Below, in pieces: positions 51,135-60,990 of a stretch of 64,000 bases of DNA. This stretch comes from Meiothermus taiwanensis DSM 14542 (GTDB lineage: Bacteria; Deinococcota; Deinococci; Deinococcales; Thermaceae). A program made the position numbers and the translations under genes. Under the pieces are notes generated by a model, which had not been told where the DNA came from, searched no databases, and worked only from the letters and a program-made list of their open reading frames with translations. Location of the stretch: positions 1 through 64,000 of the forward strand of contig AXWR01000016.1 in NCBI GenBank assembly GCA_000482765.1. Direction: 5' to 3'. Position 1 is the stretch's first letter. Each line of letters opens with the position of its first letter.

Positions 51135-51186
51135 ATCCAAAGCAAAGATCTCCAGGGGCTATTTTCCTGAATCCTAGCGCACACCC
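51135..51186. repeat. Dispersed repeat, copy B (5' side of sucCD)
   Basis: About 52 bases, matching 48893-48945 in the same orientation. It lies between the G8-domain gene and sucC, upstream of the sucC -10 box. It has no reading frame and is of unknown nature. Confidence 0.7.
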
Positions 51187-51239
51187 CTTGCTATGCACAG
51201 CGTATCCCTTTGGTGTCGAACTAACCGAACCCAGTGGGT

Positions 51240-53798
51240 TCACCTACATAGATCGTTACGGCAAATATCCAGCACCGCCCAGTCGCGTCCCGGCTGGTTG
51301 CGTACCACCAGTTTCACCCACAACGTACCGCCCTCGGCCCAGTAACGGTCTCCGGTGCTGTTATCGAAATCGGCTCGCGAGGCCGCTCGAGGCAGTTTAT
51401 TGCGGTTGTCTATCCAGTAATCGCGGTAGATGAACGGCTCCCCACTGTAAGGGATGGCCAGGTTGATGAACTCCCCCGGTGCACTGTCGTCAAAGCGCAA
51501 CCTGAGCTTGTTGGGTACGTCTCCGGTTAGGCTGAGCGTGTAGCTGCGCCCCTTGATCACGGTGGCCCCAAACTCGGTGTTGGCCCCCTCTTGGGGCTTG
51601 CCCCACATGCGGAAGACCGGATGACTGCCGTCGTTGCGGCTCAGGGAGACCGGGGCGATGTTGCCGCCGCTCTGGTTGTAAATATACAGACGACCGTAGC
51701 TGTAGTTGCAAATTCCGGCGTTCCAATCAGTCCTAATTTCGCAGTTGGTATCGAGCAGGAAGGGCGTATTGAGCACGATGGTATGGCCGGGGCGGCCCCC
51801 CACCGAACCGTCGATATCCACAAAAACCGCGCCCCGGTATCCGTCGGCATTCTTATCTTCGGCGATTTCTTCAGGGGTGGGCTCGGGGCGTGGGGGCAGG
51901 TATACGGGTTTGGCGTTGGTGAATCGAGCGCCCTGGGCAAAGTTGCGGCTGTCAATGGCGAAAGCGGTGAAGCGCAGATAGCTCATGGCGCTGGCTTCGC
52001 GGGTGGTGGTGTGGCTGCCCTGGGCATTGTGGATTCGCAAGGGTTGGAAGTTGATGAACTGTACATTGCGGAAGCCAACTTTACCGTCGTAGAACTCGAA
52101 GCCGCGAATGGGGAAATTGTCCGCGATGGGGCCCCCGCTACCAGCGGCCCAGGGTCGCGGGAGGCTGCGGCCATCCACACCGCGAAACTCCCAGTTTTCT
52201 GGGAAGCCCTTGTTCTCGCTGTCGCCGACGATGAGCGAGTCCTCCAGCGTGCTCTCCTGGGAGGCGAAGGTTACGCCAATGGCGTTGTCGGCCAGCCTGG
52301 CCCCGGTGACTTTGTGGTTAATACCGCGCAGCCAGGCTGCATTGTTACGGTTTTTGTAGGCGGTAAAGTTTTTGAACTCAGCCAATACAGGTGGGTTTTC
52401 GCTGTCGTTGTTGCTGGGGTTGCCGGGGTTGGTGCGGGGGTTGTAATAGGTGGTCTCCGATTCCAGGGTGTTTTTGTTTGGGCCGCGGTCGACCATCAGG
52501 CCATCCCAGTTGGAGTGGGCCACATTCCCCGAGAACTCACCCAATGGGGTGCGGCGGGGCCAGATGCTGGTGGTGGCCGAGGGGCCGGTGGGGTTTTCGG
52601 GCAATGCGTACCAGAAGCCGGTGTGGTCGGAGCCGGCGGCCACGTTGTTCCGCACGATGTTGTCGGGGTGGGTGATCCAGAAGGTGGCCGGGGTTTTGTC
52701 GGTGGGGATTACACCCTGTTCGCCCTTGGCTGGGTCGGGTTTGCGGGTCAGGATGCCCAGGTTGCCCTCGAGCCGGTTTTTGCTCTCGGCGCCGTCCTCG
52801 AGGAAGTAGCAGTGGCCCAGGGTGTTATAGGCCACATTACCCACGACCTCCACCCCGCTGGTGCCATGGATGGTCACACAGCGGTTGAAGCTTTCGTGGA
52901 TGGAGGAGTGCTTGATGTACTGCCCAGCGGCATTGCCCATCAGGTGCCAGTGGATGGGGTAGCGGGCCAGCAAGTTGCGCTGTCCCATGCGATACAGCTC
53001 TACCCCAGAGACCCGCATGATGCTGCCCATCATGGCCATGATGTGGCCTCCAAAACCGGAGCTGCTCGACGAATCGTCCCCCCGGATCAGGATGTTGCGG
53101 GAAAGCAGCCCTACCTCGGCCCGCTGATCGACCCCGTAGGTAACCTCACCAAAATGGGGGTATCTGAGGGGGGCGTCCAGGGTAATGGTATTGCCGCTGA
53201 TTGCCTGGATGGTGCGCACCTCGGCCTGCCGGGGGTTGTAGTCGGTGGAAGCCAGCACAATGCGGTCTCCCACGCGCCAGCCGCTGGCGTCCAGTACGGT
53301 GATCTGGGTGGCGCCGGCGGGTGCGGTCTGGGCCAGTTGGGTCCAGCCCTTGCGCGGCTCGCCGTGGAGGTCTAAGATACCGCCCATCACCCCCAGCACC
53401 TTGGTGCCCATGCCCATCTGGTCTTCGTTGGGGTTGTTGCCGGTGAGGGTGATGACGGCGCGGTTGCGGAAGGGCTGGCTGGGGGTGCCGACCTCGAGCT
53501 TCCCATGCACCATAATCCAGTCGGCGCTCAGCTCCAGGTCTCGATTATCGAAGCGCAGAACGCCGTTGATGGTCAGGCCCTTGAGGGGGGGTGGGTTCAT
53601 GTCGAGCACCACGGCCAGATTGCGGGGAATCACCACCACCTCGCCGGCGCGGGGTAGCTGTCCGCTGGGCCAGGTGCTGGGATCTGACCACACACCAGTA
53701 CGGCTGGGGTTGGGGCCGTCGTGGGTAAGGGGGCCTGCGCTATCGGTGTTGCAGGCGGCTAGAATAACGATTATTAGCAGACCGAGCCAGCGTATCAT
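51240..53798 (-). CDS. G8-domain lipoprotein, CEMIP/TMEM2-like
   Basis: An 852-residue surface protein. The signal peptide ends in the lipobox LAAC (Cys16), so it is lipid-anchored. Residues about 33-115 are a G8 domain: TGVWSDPSTWPSGQLPRAGE, then the hydrophobic strands and PFRNRAVITLTG. The following 120 residues (ILDLHGEPRKGWTQLAQTAP, ITVLDASGWRVGDRIVLAST) and the block RYPIHWHLMG-...-NRCVTIHGTSGVEVVGN are typical of the CEMIP/TMEM2 family. A right-handed beta-helix probably runs to about residue 560. The animal relatives bind or break down hyaluronan. The target here is unknown; a surface or environmental glycan is likely. It has no operon partner. Confidence 0.82.
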   Translation of the reverse strand: MIRWLGLLIIVILAACNTDSAGPLTHDGPNPSRTGVWSDPSTWPSGQLPRAGEVVVIPRNLAVVLDMNPPPLKGLTINGVLRFDNRDLELSADWIMVHGKLEVGTPSQPFRNRAVITLTGNNPNEDQMGMGTKVLGVMGGILDLHGEPRKGWTQLAQTAPAGATQITVLDASGWRVGDRIVLASTDYNPRQAEVRTIQAISGNTITLDAPLRYPHFGEVTYGVDQRAEVGLLSRNILIRGDDSSSSSGFGGHIMAMMGSIMRVSGVELYRMGQRNLLARYPIHWHLMGNAAGQYIKHSSIHESFNRCVTIHGTSGVEVVGNVAYNTLGHCYFLEDGAESKNRLEGNLGILTRKPDPAKGEQGVIPTDKTPATFWITHPDNIVRNNVAAGSDHTGFWYALPENPTGPSATTSIWPRRTPLGEFSGNVAHSNWDGLMVDRGPNKNTLESETTYYNPRTNPGNPSNNDSENPPVLAEFKNFTAYKNRNNAAWLRGINHKVTGARLADNAIGVTFASQESTLEDSLIVGDSENKGFPENWEFRGVDGRSLPRPWAAGSGGPIADNFPIRGFEFYDGKVGFRNVQFINFQPLRIHNAQGSHTTTREASAMSYLRFTAFAIDSRNFAQGARFTNAKPVYLPPRPEPTPEEIAEDKNADGYRGAVFVDIDGSVGGRPGHTIVLNTPFLLDTNCEIRTDWNAGICNYSYGRLYIYNQSGGNIAPVSLSRNDGSHPVFRMWGKPQEGANTEFGATVIKGRSYTLSLTGDVPNKLRLRFDDSAPGEFINLAIPYSGEPFIYRDYWIDNRNKLPRAASRADFDNSTGDRYWAEGGTLWVKLVVRNQPGRDWAVLDICRNDLCR

Positions 53799-53957
53799 CC
53801 AGTTTCCTCTAATGTTCTCTTAGAAAGGTGGCCCCTGCAAGGGTGTTTATGACGCTAACTTTCAAGATACGGGTTAAGTAACTCTAGTTTGTTTGGTGTT
53901 GCATTAAGACCTGCTTCATCTAAACACAACCCCTACCATGAGAACCACCCAGCGGCC

Positions 53958-53986
53958 TAGACAAAGCGTCACGTCCGCTCTATACT
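53958..53986 (+). promoter_or_regulatory. Promoter of tRNA-Pro
   Basis: TAGACA (53958-53963) and TATACT (53981-53986) are 17 bp apart. Transcription would start near 53993, 10 bases before the tRNA. Confidence 0.7.
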
Positions 53987-54002
53987 CAGTACTCGCTGGC
54001 GC

Positions 54003-54079
54003 CGAGGAGTAGCGCAGCCTGGTAGCGCACCTGCTTCGGGAGCAGGGGGTCGCTGGTTCGAATCCAGTCTCCTCGACCA
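54003..54079 (+). tRNA. tRNA-Pro, anticodon CGG
   Basis: A complete 77-nt cloverleaf. The acceptor stem is CGAGGAG/CTCCTCG, the D-arm GCGC...GCGC, the anticodon stem CCTGC/GCAGG with loop TTCGGGA (anticodon CGG), and the T-arm GCTGG-TTCGAAT-CCAGT. Discriminator A and an encoded CCA follow. It reads the CCG codon, frequent in this high-GC genome. Confidence 0.95.
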
Positions 54080-54165
54080 ACTCAAACCATACAGCTCGTG
54101 CCAACCCGAGGGTTCTCACCAGGTTAAAATAACGCTCGGTAAAACTCGTAAAGGGTTAAACTAAA

Positions 54166-54184
54166 GCCCTACAGACTGTAGGGC
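54166..54184 (+). terminator. Perfect hairpin downstream of tRNA-Pro
   Basis: GCCCTACA (54166-54173), a 3-base loop and TGTAGGGC (54177-54184). No T-run follows. It may end the tRNA transcript, or act as an operator or leader stem of the next gene, whose ATG is 46 bases away. Confidence 0.4.
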
Positions 54185-54230
54185 AGGGTCGGGAGCCTTT
54201 CCAGGGTATCCGTACAAAACGGTTCGGGTT

Positions 54231-54605
54231 ATGAAGCGTTTTTTAGTGCTTATCGGCACCCTCGCGGTTGTTGGGATGGCGGCCGCGCAGTCGAGCCCTT
54301 ACCGCTTAAGGGTGCTGTCGTGGAGCTGCCAGGCCTTTTCGCGAGGGGTGCTGATTCAGGGCACGGTGCGCAACATCAGCAACCGGCCCTTGCAGGACTT
54401 GCGGGTGAACGCCCGGATTATTGGCCCAGGGCTGCGCATGGCTACCAACTCGGCGCCTTTGCAGGATCGCAACCTGATGCCAGGGGAGTCGGCCCGCTTT
54501 GAGCTGCGGGTTCGTACCAACTTCGATACGGTGAGCCGCTGTGAGCTGTGGTTCCGCAACCCTCGAGTCGTCCAGATTGCTACCCTGGTGCCCAACCCCC
54601 GTTGA
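54231..54605 (+). CDS. Secreted FxLYD-like protein, copy 1
   Basis: A 124-residue exported protein. Residues 1-19 are a signal peptide (LVLIGTLAVVGMAAAQ). The mature part is a single beta sandwich of the FxLYD/DUF3426 shape: VLIQGTVRNISNRPLQDLRV, then PGESARFELRVRT. Two Cys (SWSCQAF and SRCELWF) could form a disulfide. It is a tandem paralogue of the next gene: both end in CxxWFRNPxxVQIxTxVP. Function unknown. Confidence 0.7.
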   Translation: MKRFLVLIGTLAVVGMAAAQSSPYRLRVLSWSCQAFSRGVLIQGTVRNISNRPLQDLRVNARIIGPGLRMATNSAPLQDRNLMPGESARFELRVRTNFDTVSRCELWFRNPRVVQIATLVPNPR

Positions 54606-54641
54606 GGTGCTGAATAGCGGATATTTGGTAACATTGCGGCT

Positions 54642-55043
54642 ATGAGATTAAGCCTCATCGCTTTGGGAATCTTCTTGTTTTTGGGCCTGGGCTGTGCGCA
54701 GGGGGTGGTGTACAAGTTGCGCGTAACTGAGTGGAGCTGTACGCCCAGCGCCGGGGTAATGATTGCCCGGGGAACTGTGGTCAACCAGTCGGGCCAGACG
54801 CTCAACAACGTGCGCGTCAACCTACGGGTGGTGGACAAGGTTGTTACCACGGTCAACGGGGTTCCGAACCGGAAGGTGTATGGCACCAACTCGGCCCCAA
54901 TTGCCGTGCGAAGCCTGGTCAACGGGGCCAGCAGCCGCTTTGAGGTGCGGGTTCGGCCCACCCAGAGCCAGGGCGTGCAGTGCCAGATCTGGTTCCGTAA
55001 CCCGGACATCGTGCAAATCCCCACCCGCGTGCCGGGTCAGTAA
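54642..55043 (+). CDS. Secreted FxLYD-like protein, copy 2
   Basis: A 133-residue exported protein, paralogue of 54231-54605. It shares LRVxxWSC, the GTVxNxSxxxLxxxRVN strand pair, TNSAP and the CxIWFRNPDIVQIPTRVP end. It has an insertion of about 10 residues (VVTTVNGVPNRKVYG) in the middle. The signal peptide ends near Ala19. A Cys at position 18 (GLGCAQ) could also be a lipobox of weak form. It is 6 bp before rsmD. Confidence 0.7.
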   Translation: MRLSLIALGIFLFLGLGCAQGVVYKLRVTEWSCTPSAGVMIARGTVVNQSGQTLNNVRVNLRVVDKVVTTVNGVPNRKVYGTNSAPIAVRSLVNGASSRFEVRVRPTQSQGVQCQIWFRNPDIVQIPTRVPGQ

Positions 55044-55049
55044 CTCGTT

Positions 55050-56131
<1,082 letters not shown>

Positions 56132-56134
56132 AGT

Positions 56135-57724
56135 ATGCAGACACACCCGAGCAAATACGGCAAAGCCCTGGAAATAGGTCACCTGATCGGGGGAGAAGAG
56201 GTCTTCGAGGGCCGGCTGCTCGAGCGCCGCAACCCCGCCGACCATGCCGACCTAATCGCCCGTTTCCCCGAAGCCTCCAAAGAAACCCTGCGTAAAGCGG
56301 CTCGGGCAGCCCAGAAAGCCTTCCAGGACTGGTCGCGCACCCCGGCCCCGGTGCGCGGGGCGGTGCTGATGAACCTGGCCGAGGTGCTGACCCGTGAAAA
56401 AGCCACCCTGGTGCGGCTGATGGTGCGCGAGGTGGGCAAGACCTTCAAGGAAGCCGGTGGGGATGTGCAGGAGGCCATCGACACCGCGATCTTCTTCGCC
56501 TCGGAAGGCCGCCGGCTCTACGGCCAGACCGTGCCCAGCGAGATGAAGAACAAGGAGCTCTTCACCTTCCGCCGGCCCCTCGGGGTGGTAGGGATGATCA
56601 CGGCGGGCAACTTCCCCATCGCGGTGCCCTCCTGGAAGCTGATCCCGGCCGTTCTGACCGGGAACACCGTGGTCTGGAAGCCCTCCGACGATTCCCCGGC
56701 CTTGTCGTATGTTCTGGTGAAGCTTTTTGAGGAGGCGGGCCTGCCCCCTGGGGTGATCAACGTGGTCTTTGGGGGGGGCAAGGACTCCACGGGCCAGTGG
56801 CTGGTGGAGCTGATGGACGAGGGGCTTCTGAACAAGTTTGCCTTTACCGGAAGCACCGCGGTGGGGCGCTGGATTGGCGAGGTGGCGGGCCGCAACCTGC
56901 TGCGCCCGACCCTCGAGCTCGGCGGGAAAAACCCTTTGGTGGTGCTGCGCGACAGCGACCTCGAGCTGGCCGTGGAAGGGGCCTGGTGGAGCGCTTTCGC
57001 CACCGGCGGCCAGCGCTGCACCAGCGCCGGCAACATCATCGTAGACGCGCCCATTTACGAGGAGTTCAAAAAGCGCTTCCTGGAAAAAACCGAGTCTACG
57101 GTGGTGGGGAACCCGCTCGAGCACCCCGAGGTCACCTACGGGCCTTTTATCAACGCCCGCCTGTACGAGCGCTGGATGGAGCACTATAGCTGGGGAGAGG
57201 CCGACGGGGCCAGGTTGCTTTTTGGCAAGGGCCGCATCACCGCCTCCAGCCCCTACCCTCGCTTCAAAGGCGACCCCGAGGCGGGCCTGTTCGGCTGGCC
57301 TACGGTCTGGGAGGCCCGGCCGGGGATGCGGCAGTTTGAGCAGGAGATCTTCGGCCCGACCATCAACCTGGTGCGGGTGGACGGGCTGGACGAGGCCATC
57401 CAGGCGGCCAACGCCCACCCCTACGGGCTCTCGAGCGCGGTCTACACCAACCGCCGGGACTGGGCCTACCGCTTCAAAACCGAGATTAGGGCCGGCATGA
57501 CCAGCATCAACAACTCCACCGTGGGGGCCGAGGCCCACCTGCCCTTTGGGGGTATCCGGGGCAGCGGCAACGGGGCGCGCGAGAGCGGGATCTGGGTGAT
57601 CGAGGAGTACACCTACTGGCAGGCGGTGAACGAGGAGTACTCTGGCAGGCTGCAGCTCGCCCAGATGGACACCGACTACACCCAGCCCTGCCCGCCGACC
57701 AACTGGGGTGAGCTGCTGGGATAG
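56135..57724 (+). CDS. Aldehyde dehydrogenase family protein
   Basis: A 529-residue NAD(P)-dependent aldehyde dehydrogenase. The catalytic Glu lies in TLELGGKNPLVVL (about residue 267), the Cys in GGQRCTSAGNIIVD (about 301), NAD binding in TAGNFPIAVPSWKLIPA and FTGSTAVGR. It carries an insertion near residue 355-400 (GRITASSPYPRFKGDPEAG) beyond most 480-500-residue members. The substrate cannot be read. It follows coaD by 3 bp but no CoA role is implied; it is also convergent with the cox cluster. Confidence 0.87.
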   Translation: MQTHPSKYGKALEIGHLIGGEEVFEGRLLERRNPADHADLIARFPEASKETLRKAARAAQKAFQDWSRTPAPVRGAVLMNLAEVLTREKATLVRLMVREVGKTFKEAGGDVQEAIDTAIFFASEGRRLYGQTVPSEMKNKELFTFRRPLGVVGMITAGNFPIAVPSWKLIPAVLTGNTVVWKPSDDSPALSYVLVKLFEEAGLPPGVINVVFGGGKDSTGQWLVELMDEGLLNKFAFTGSTAVGRWIGEVAGRNLLRPTLELGGKNPLVVLRDSDLELAVEGAWWSAFATGGQRCTSAGNIIVDAPIYEEFKKRFLEKTESTVVGNPLEHPEVTYGPFINARLYERWMEHYSWGEADGARLLFGKGRITASSPYPRFKGDPEAGLFGWPTVWEARPGMRQFEQEIFGPTINLVRVDGLDEAIQAANAHPYGLSSAVYTNRRDWAYRFKTEIRAGMTSINNSTVGAEAHLPFGGIRGSGNGARESGIWVIEEYTYWQAVNEEYSGRLQLAQMDTDYTQPCPPTNWGELLG

Positions 57725-57738
57725 CGCCGTGAATCAGG

Positions 57739-58956
57739 CTACTTGCGCAACCTGAGCCGCTGGGTAAGCCGGGCGAAGGCTGCGGGGTCTTCGGCGTTGC
57801 AGAAGCGGTCGAGGTAGGGCAGGGCTGTGTTCATGCAGTTGGCTCGAGGGTCGTAGCCCTTCTGGCTGAGCAGGGGGTTGAGCCAGATCAGGGCGGCGCT
57901 GCGCTGGCGGATTTTTCGCAGGGCAAGTTCCAGGATCTCTGGTGCTCCGGTATCCAGCCCGTCGCTGGCTACAATTACGATGCTGTCGCCGCGAATCAGG
58001 CTGCCGTACTGCTGCTCGAGCCGCAACAGGTTTTCCCCAATGCTGGTGCCGCCGCCCCAGGCCCGGCCCAGCCGGTGGAGCCGGGGCCGCTCGGAAAGGC
58101 TTTTGGCTTTTTCGAGCTGGCGGGTTATGCGCTCCATCTGGGTGGAGAAAACAAAGACCTCGACCCGGTTGCAGCGCATCCGCAGGGCATAGGCAAACTG
58201 CAACAGCCGGTCGGCGTAGTCCTGCATCGAGCGGCTCCCGTCGAGCACGAATATAAAGCGGGGCTGGCGTCTGGGGTGGTGCTGCCAGGCGGGGTAGATG
58301 GGGTCGCCGCCGGTGTGCAGGGCTTTGCGCAGGGTGCGCCGCAGGTGAAAGCGCGGCCCTTTGCTGGCCAGCTTCCAGCGGCGGCTGCGCCCCAGGCGCA
58401 CCTGGTTGACCATCTGGGTGGCTGCCTGCAACATGGCCTCGAGGTCTTGTTGGGGTATCTCCACTTCCGGGGCCTCGGCCCCTTCGATACGGCTGAACAT
58501 GGCCTTGAGCAGGGGGGCGGCCCAGTCGGCCTGGGTGTCTTCGTGGGGGTGTGGCCGGCCCTTACCGTTCAGATCCCCTGAGCCCTCCGGGTGTTCGGGA
58601 GGGGAAGACTGACGGGCCGGTATCGGCTCATGGCCTTCCTCCGGGCCGCCGGGGGTGGCTTTGTGGGGGTGGCTGGGGGCTGCCGGACGCTGCCGGCCCG
58701 AGAGGAAGAACTGAAAGAACAGGTCATCGAACACCCGCTCCTGCTCGAGGCTGCTGCACATGACCAGCTTGAGGGCCTGGCGAACCTCCTGCAGGCTGCC
58801 CAGGTGAACGGCCTCGAGCGCGCGCAAGCCGTCCTGTATTTCCTGGGGCCCGATCTTGAACTGCTGGGCGGTGCGGCGCAGGTATTCCCCGAAGGCCACC
58901 AGGTTTTTTAGCAGGTCGCCGTGAGGAAAACCGTCTTGCTGAGGAAAAGACGACAT
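57739..58956 (-). CDS. coxE: CoxE-like VWA-domain protein
   Basis: A 405-residue CoxE. The N-terminal 180 residues are helical with a low-complexity His/Pro/Gly-rich section (about 95-150). The VWA part (about 225-400) starts RFIFVLDGSRSMQDYADRL: the MIDAS is DGSRS, with the later GGGTSIGENL and VIVASDGLDTG. CoxE works with the MoxR-type ATPase CoxD to mature the Mo-Cu site of CO dehydrogenase (known for Oligotropha). It is the last gene of the cox cluster, 17 bp after coxD, and ends 14 bp from the aldehyde dehydrogenase stop. Confidence 0.87.
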   Translation of the reverse strand: MSSFPQQDGFPHGDLLKNLVAFGEYLRRTAQQFKIGPQEIQDGLRALEAVHLGSLQEVRQALKLVMCSSLEQERVFDDLFFQFFLSGRQRPAAPSHPHKATPGGPEEGHEPIPARQSSPPEHPEGSGDLNGKGRPHPHEDTQADWAAPLLKAMFSRIEGAEAPEVEIPQQDLEAMLQAATQMVNQVRLGRSRRWKLASKGPRFHLRRTLRKALHTGGDPIYPAWQHHPRRQPRFIFVLDGSRSMQDYADRLLQFAYALRMRCNRVEVFVFSTQMERITRQLEKAKSLSERPRLHRLGRAWGGGTSIGENLLRLEQQYGSLIRGDSIVIVASDGLDTGAPEILELALRKIRQRSAALIWLNPLLSQKGYDPRANCMNTALPYLDRFCNAEDPAAFARLTQRLRLRK

Positions 58957-58973
58957 AACCGCCGGAGACGGTG

Positions 58974-59870
58974 CTAGACGACCAGCTCGGCAAGGCGGGC
59001 TTTATGGGCTTCCACCAGGGCCAGGTCGTCTTTGTCCTTGATGATTACGCCCCAGGTCTGCTCGAGAATGCTCATATCGAGCGAGTCCTTGTGCAGCGAG
59101 AGCAGCGCCTCGGCCCAGTCCAGGCTCTCGGCCACGCCGGGGGCTTTGTTCAGGGGCAGCTCGCGCAGGTGGGCCACCACCCTTGCAATTTTTTGCGCCA
59201 GCCGCTCGTTGATGCCCGGTAGCCGGGCCCGGATGATCTCCACCTCTTTTTCAAAGCTGGGGTAGTTCTGCCACAGGTACAAGCAGCGCCGCCGGAGGGC
59301 GTCCGATAGCTCGCGGCTGCGGTTGGAGGTCAGGATCACGTAGGGCCGGTGCCGGGCCTTGAGGGTGCCGAGCTCGGGGATGGTGACCTGGAACTCGGCT
59401 AAAAGCTCGAGCAAGAAAGCCTCGAACTCCTCGTCGGTGCGGTCTATCTCGTCAATCAGCAGCACCGGGGGCCGATCCTGCAAGATGGCCTCGAGCAGCG
59501 GGCGGCGCAGCAGGTAGGCCTCACTGAAAATCTCGGCCTCGCGCTGGGCCACGCTCTCGCCCGAGTTCTCGGTCAGGCGGATGTGCAGCATCTGCTTGGG
59601 GTAGTTCCACTCGTACAGGGCCTGGGCGGTGTCGAGGCCCTCGTAGCACTGCAGCCGAATCAGCCGGGTGTCCAGCACCTCGGCCAGGGTTTTGGCGACC
59701 TGGGTTTTGCCCACCCCCGCCGGTCCCTCGACCAGCAGCGGCTTTCGCAGGGCCATCACCAGCCGCAGGGCGGTGGCCAGGGGCAGGTCGGCGATGTAGT
59801 TGCGCTCACGCAGGACGGCCTGGATGCCCTCGACGCTCTGTAGAAGCGGATTCTGCTCAGCCGGGTTCAT
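58974..59870 (-). CDS. coxD: MoxR-family AAA+ ATPase (CoxD-like)
   Basis: A 298-residue AAA+ ATPase. Walker A is EGPAGVGKTQVAKTL (about residue 44), Walker B is PPVLLIDEIDRTDEEFEAFL, sensor 1 is VILTSNRSRELSD, and the arginine-finger region is RRRCLYLWQNYP. In CO oxidisers the CoxD chaperone is needed to insert copper and sulfur in the active site of CoxL. It overlaps coxF by 4 bp and coxE follows. Confidence 0.88.
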   Translation of the reverse strand: MNPAEQNPLLQSVEGIQAVLRERNYIADLPLATALRLVMALRKPLLVEGPAGVGKTQVAKTLAEVLDTRLIRLQCYEGLDTAQALYEWNYPKQMLHIRLTENSGESVAQREAEIFSEAYLLRRPLLEAILQDRPPVLLIDEIDRTDEEFEAFLLELLAEFQVTIPELGTLKARHRPYVILTSNRSRELSDALRRRCLYLWQNYPSFEKEVEIIRARLPGINERLAQKIARVVAHLRELPLNKAPGVAESLDWAEALLSLHKDSLDMSILEQTWGVIIKDKDDLALVEAHKARLAELVV

Positions 59871-60931
59871 GCCCTATCCTTCAGGTACTTTTCCGGGTTC
59901 TTGAGGAACTTGGCGCGGCAGTTGGGACAGCTAAAGTAGTAGATCTGGCCCTGGTACTCGGCGCTGACGGCTTTGGCGATTTCGATCATCTCGCCGCTGG
60001 TGGGGTCGATGGCCATACCACTGGGGATGGCGGTGGGCGCTGAAACCACCGGCGTATCGGCTGCGATGGCTTGAACCTGCTCGATCGCCCGCAAGGGGTT
60101 TGGGGGGGCCTCGACGGCTACTTCCTGGGCGGCCTTTTGGTGCTTGAGCGAGATGATCTCGGCCAGGATCGAGATGGCCACCTCGTCGCGCCCGCGCCCC
60201 CCCAGGTCGAGCCCGGCGGGGTATTTGAGCTGGGGGAAGGTGGTTTTGGGCACCCCCAGCATTTCCAGGTTGTCCAGCACCGTGGCCCCGCGCTTGCGGC
60301 TCGCCACCAGCCCCAGGTAGGCCGGGCGGGGCATGTGCTGGGCGATGAGCATCAGGGCATCTTCGTCGTAGTGGCCCTGGGAGGCCACCACGATGTGAGT
60401 TTTGGCGGGGTTTTGCGCGTCGAGCCAGCTCCCCAGCTCGCGCCAGTCCAGCACCTGAATCTCGGACTCGAGGCTCACCCCGGCCAGCTCGGGCTTATCG
60501 CAGGCCAGGGTGACGGTGTAGTTCATGCGGGCGGCTATCTGGGCAGTGGTGAGGGCGATTTGCGAACCCCCCACCACCAGCAAGCGGGCTTTGCCGACCA
60601 GGGGCTCGATGTAGACGTCCACGGCGCCCTCGCTGGCGCAGGTCATGGGAATGACCACCTCGTCGGCGTGCTCGAGCACGGTTTTAGCCGCCGCCTCCGG
60701 GGTAATCCTGACCAGCCGGGGCTTGCCCAAGCGCAAGACCTCGAGGGCCTGCTTGCGCACAATCTCACGCGAACAGGCCCCCCCCACATACCCTTCAAAG
60801 CGCCCATCCTCAAAGATGATGGCCTTGTCGCCCAAGTGCGAGGAGACCGGGGCCTGGCGCGAGACCACCGTAGCCAGCGCAAAGGACTGGCCGCTCTGCT
60901 TGAGCTCGGCGATTCTGCTGTAGATGTCCAT
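59867..60931 (-). CDS. coxF: XdhC/CoxF-family maturation protein with a C-terminal YHS domain
   Basis: A 354-residue protein of the XdhC/CoxI/CoxF type. The N-terminal XdhC domain shows in ALATVVSRQAPVSSHLGDKA and GYVGGACSREIVRKQAL. The Rossmann half begins ARLLVVGGSQIALTTAQIA and includes IVVASQGHYDEDAL and YLGLVASRKR. The last 45 residues (about 308-352) form a YHS-like metal-binding module: AIDPTSGEMIEIAKAV, then QIYYFSCPNCRAKFLKNPEKYL, with a Cys pair. Simple XdhC proteins end before this. YHS domains bind metals, including copper, so it may deliver metal to CODH; this is an inference. Confidence 0.85.
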   Translation of the reverse strand: MDIYSRIAELKQSGQSFALATVVSRQAPVSSHLGDKAIIFEDGRFEGYVGGACSREIVRKQALEVLRLGKPRLVRITPEAAAKTVLEHADEVVIPMTCASEGAVDVYIEPLVGKARLLVVGGSQIALTTAQIAARMNYTVTLACDKPELAGVSLESEIQVLDWRELGSWLDAQNPAKTHIVVASQGHYDEDALMLIAQHMPRPAYLGLVASRKRGATVLDNLEMLGVPKTTFPQLKYPAGLDLGGRGRDEVAISILAEIISLKHQKAAQEVAVEAPPNPLRAIEQVQAIAADTPVVSAPTAIPSGMAIDPTSGEMIEIAKAVSAEYQGQIYYFSCPNCRAKFLKNPEKYLKDRA

Positions 60932-60990
60932 CTATCAAGCCTAAAGCCAGATCAAACTGGAAAATCATCCGCTAATCACAAAACGGGCGA

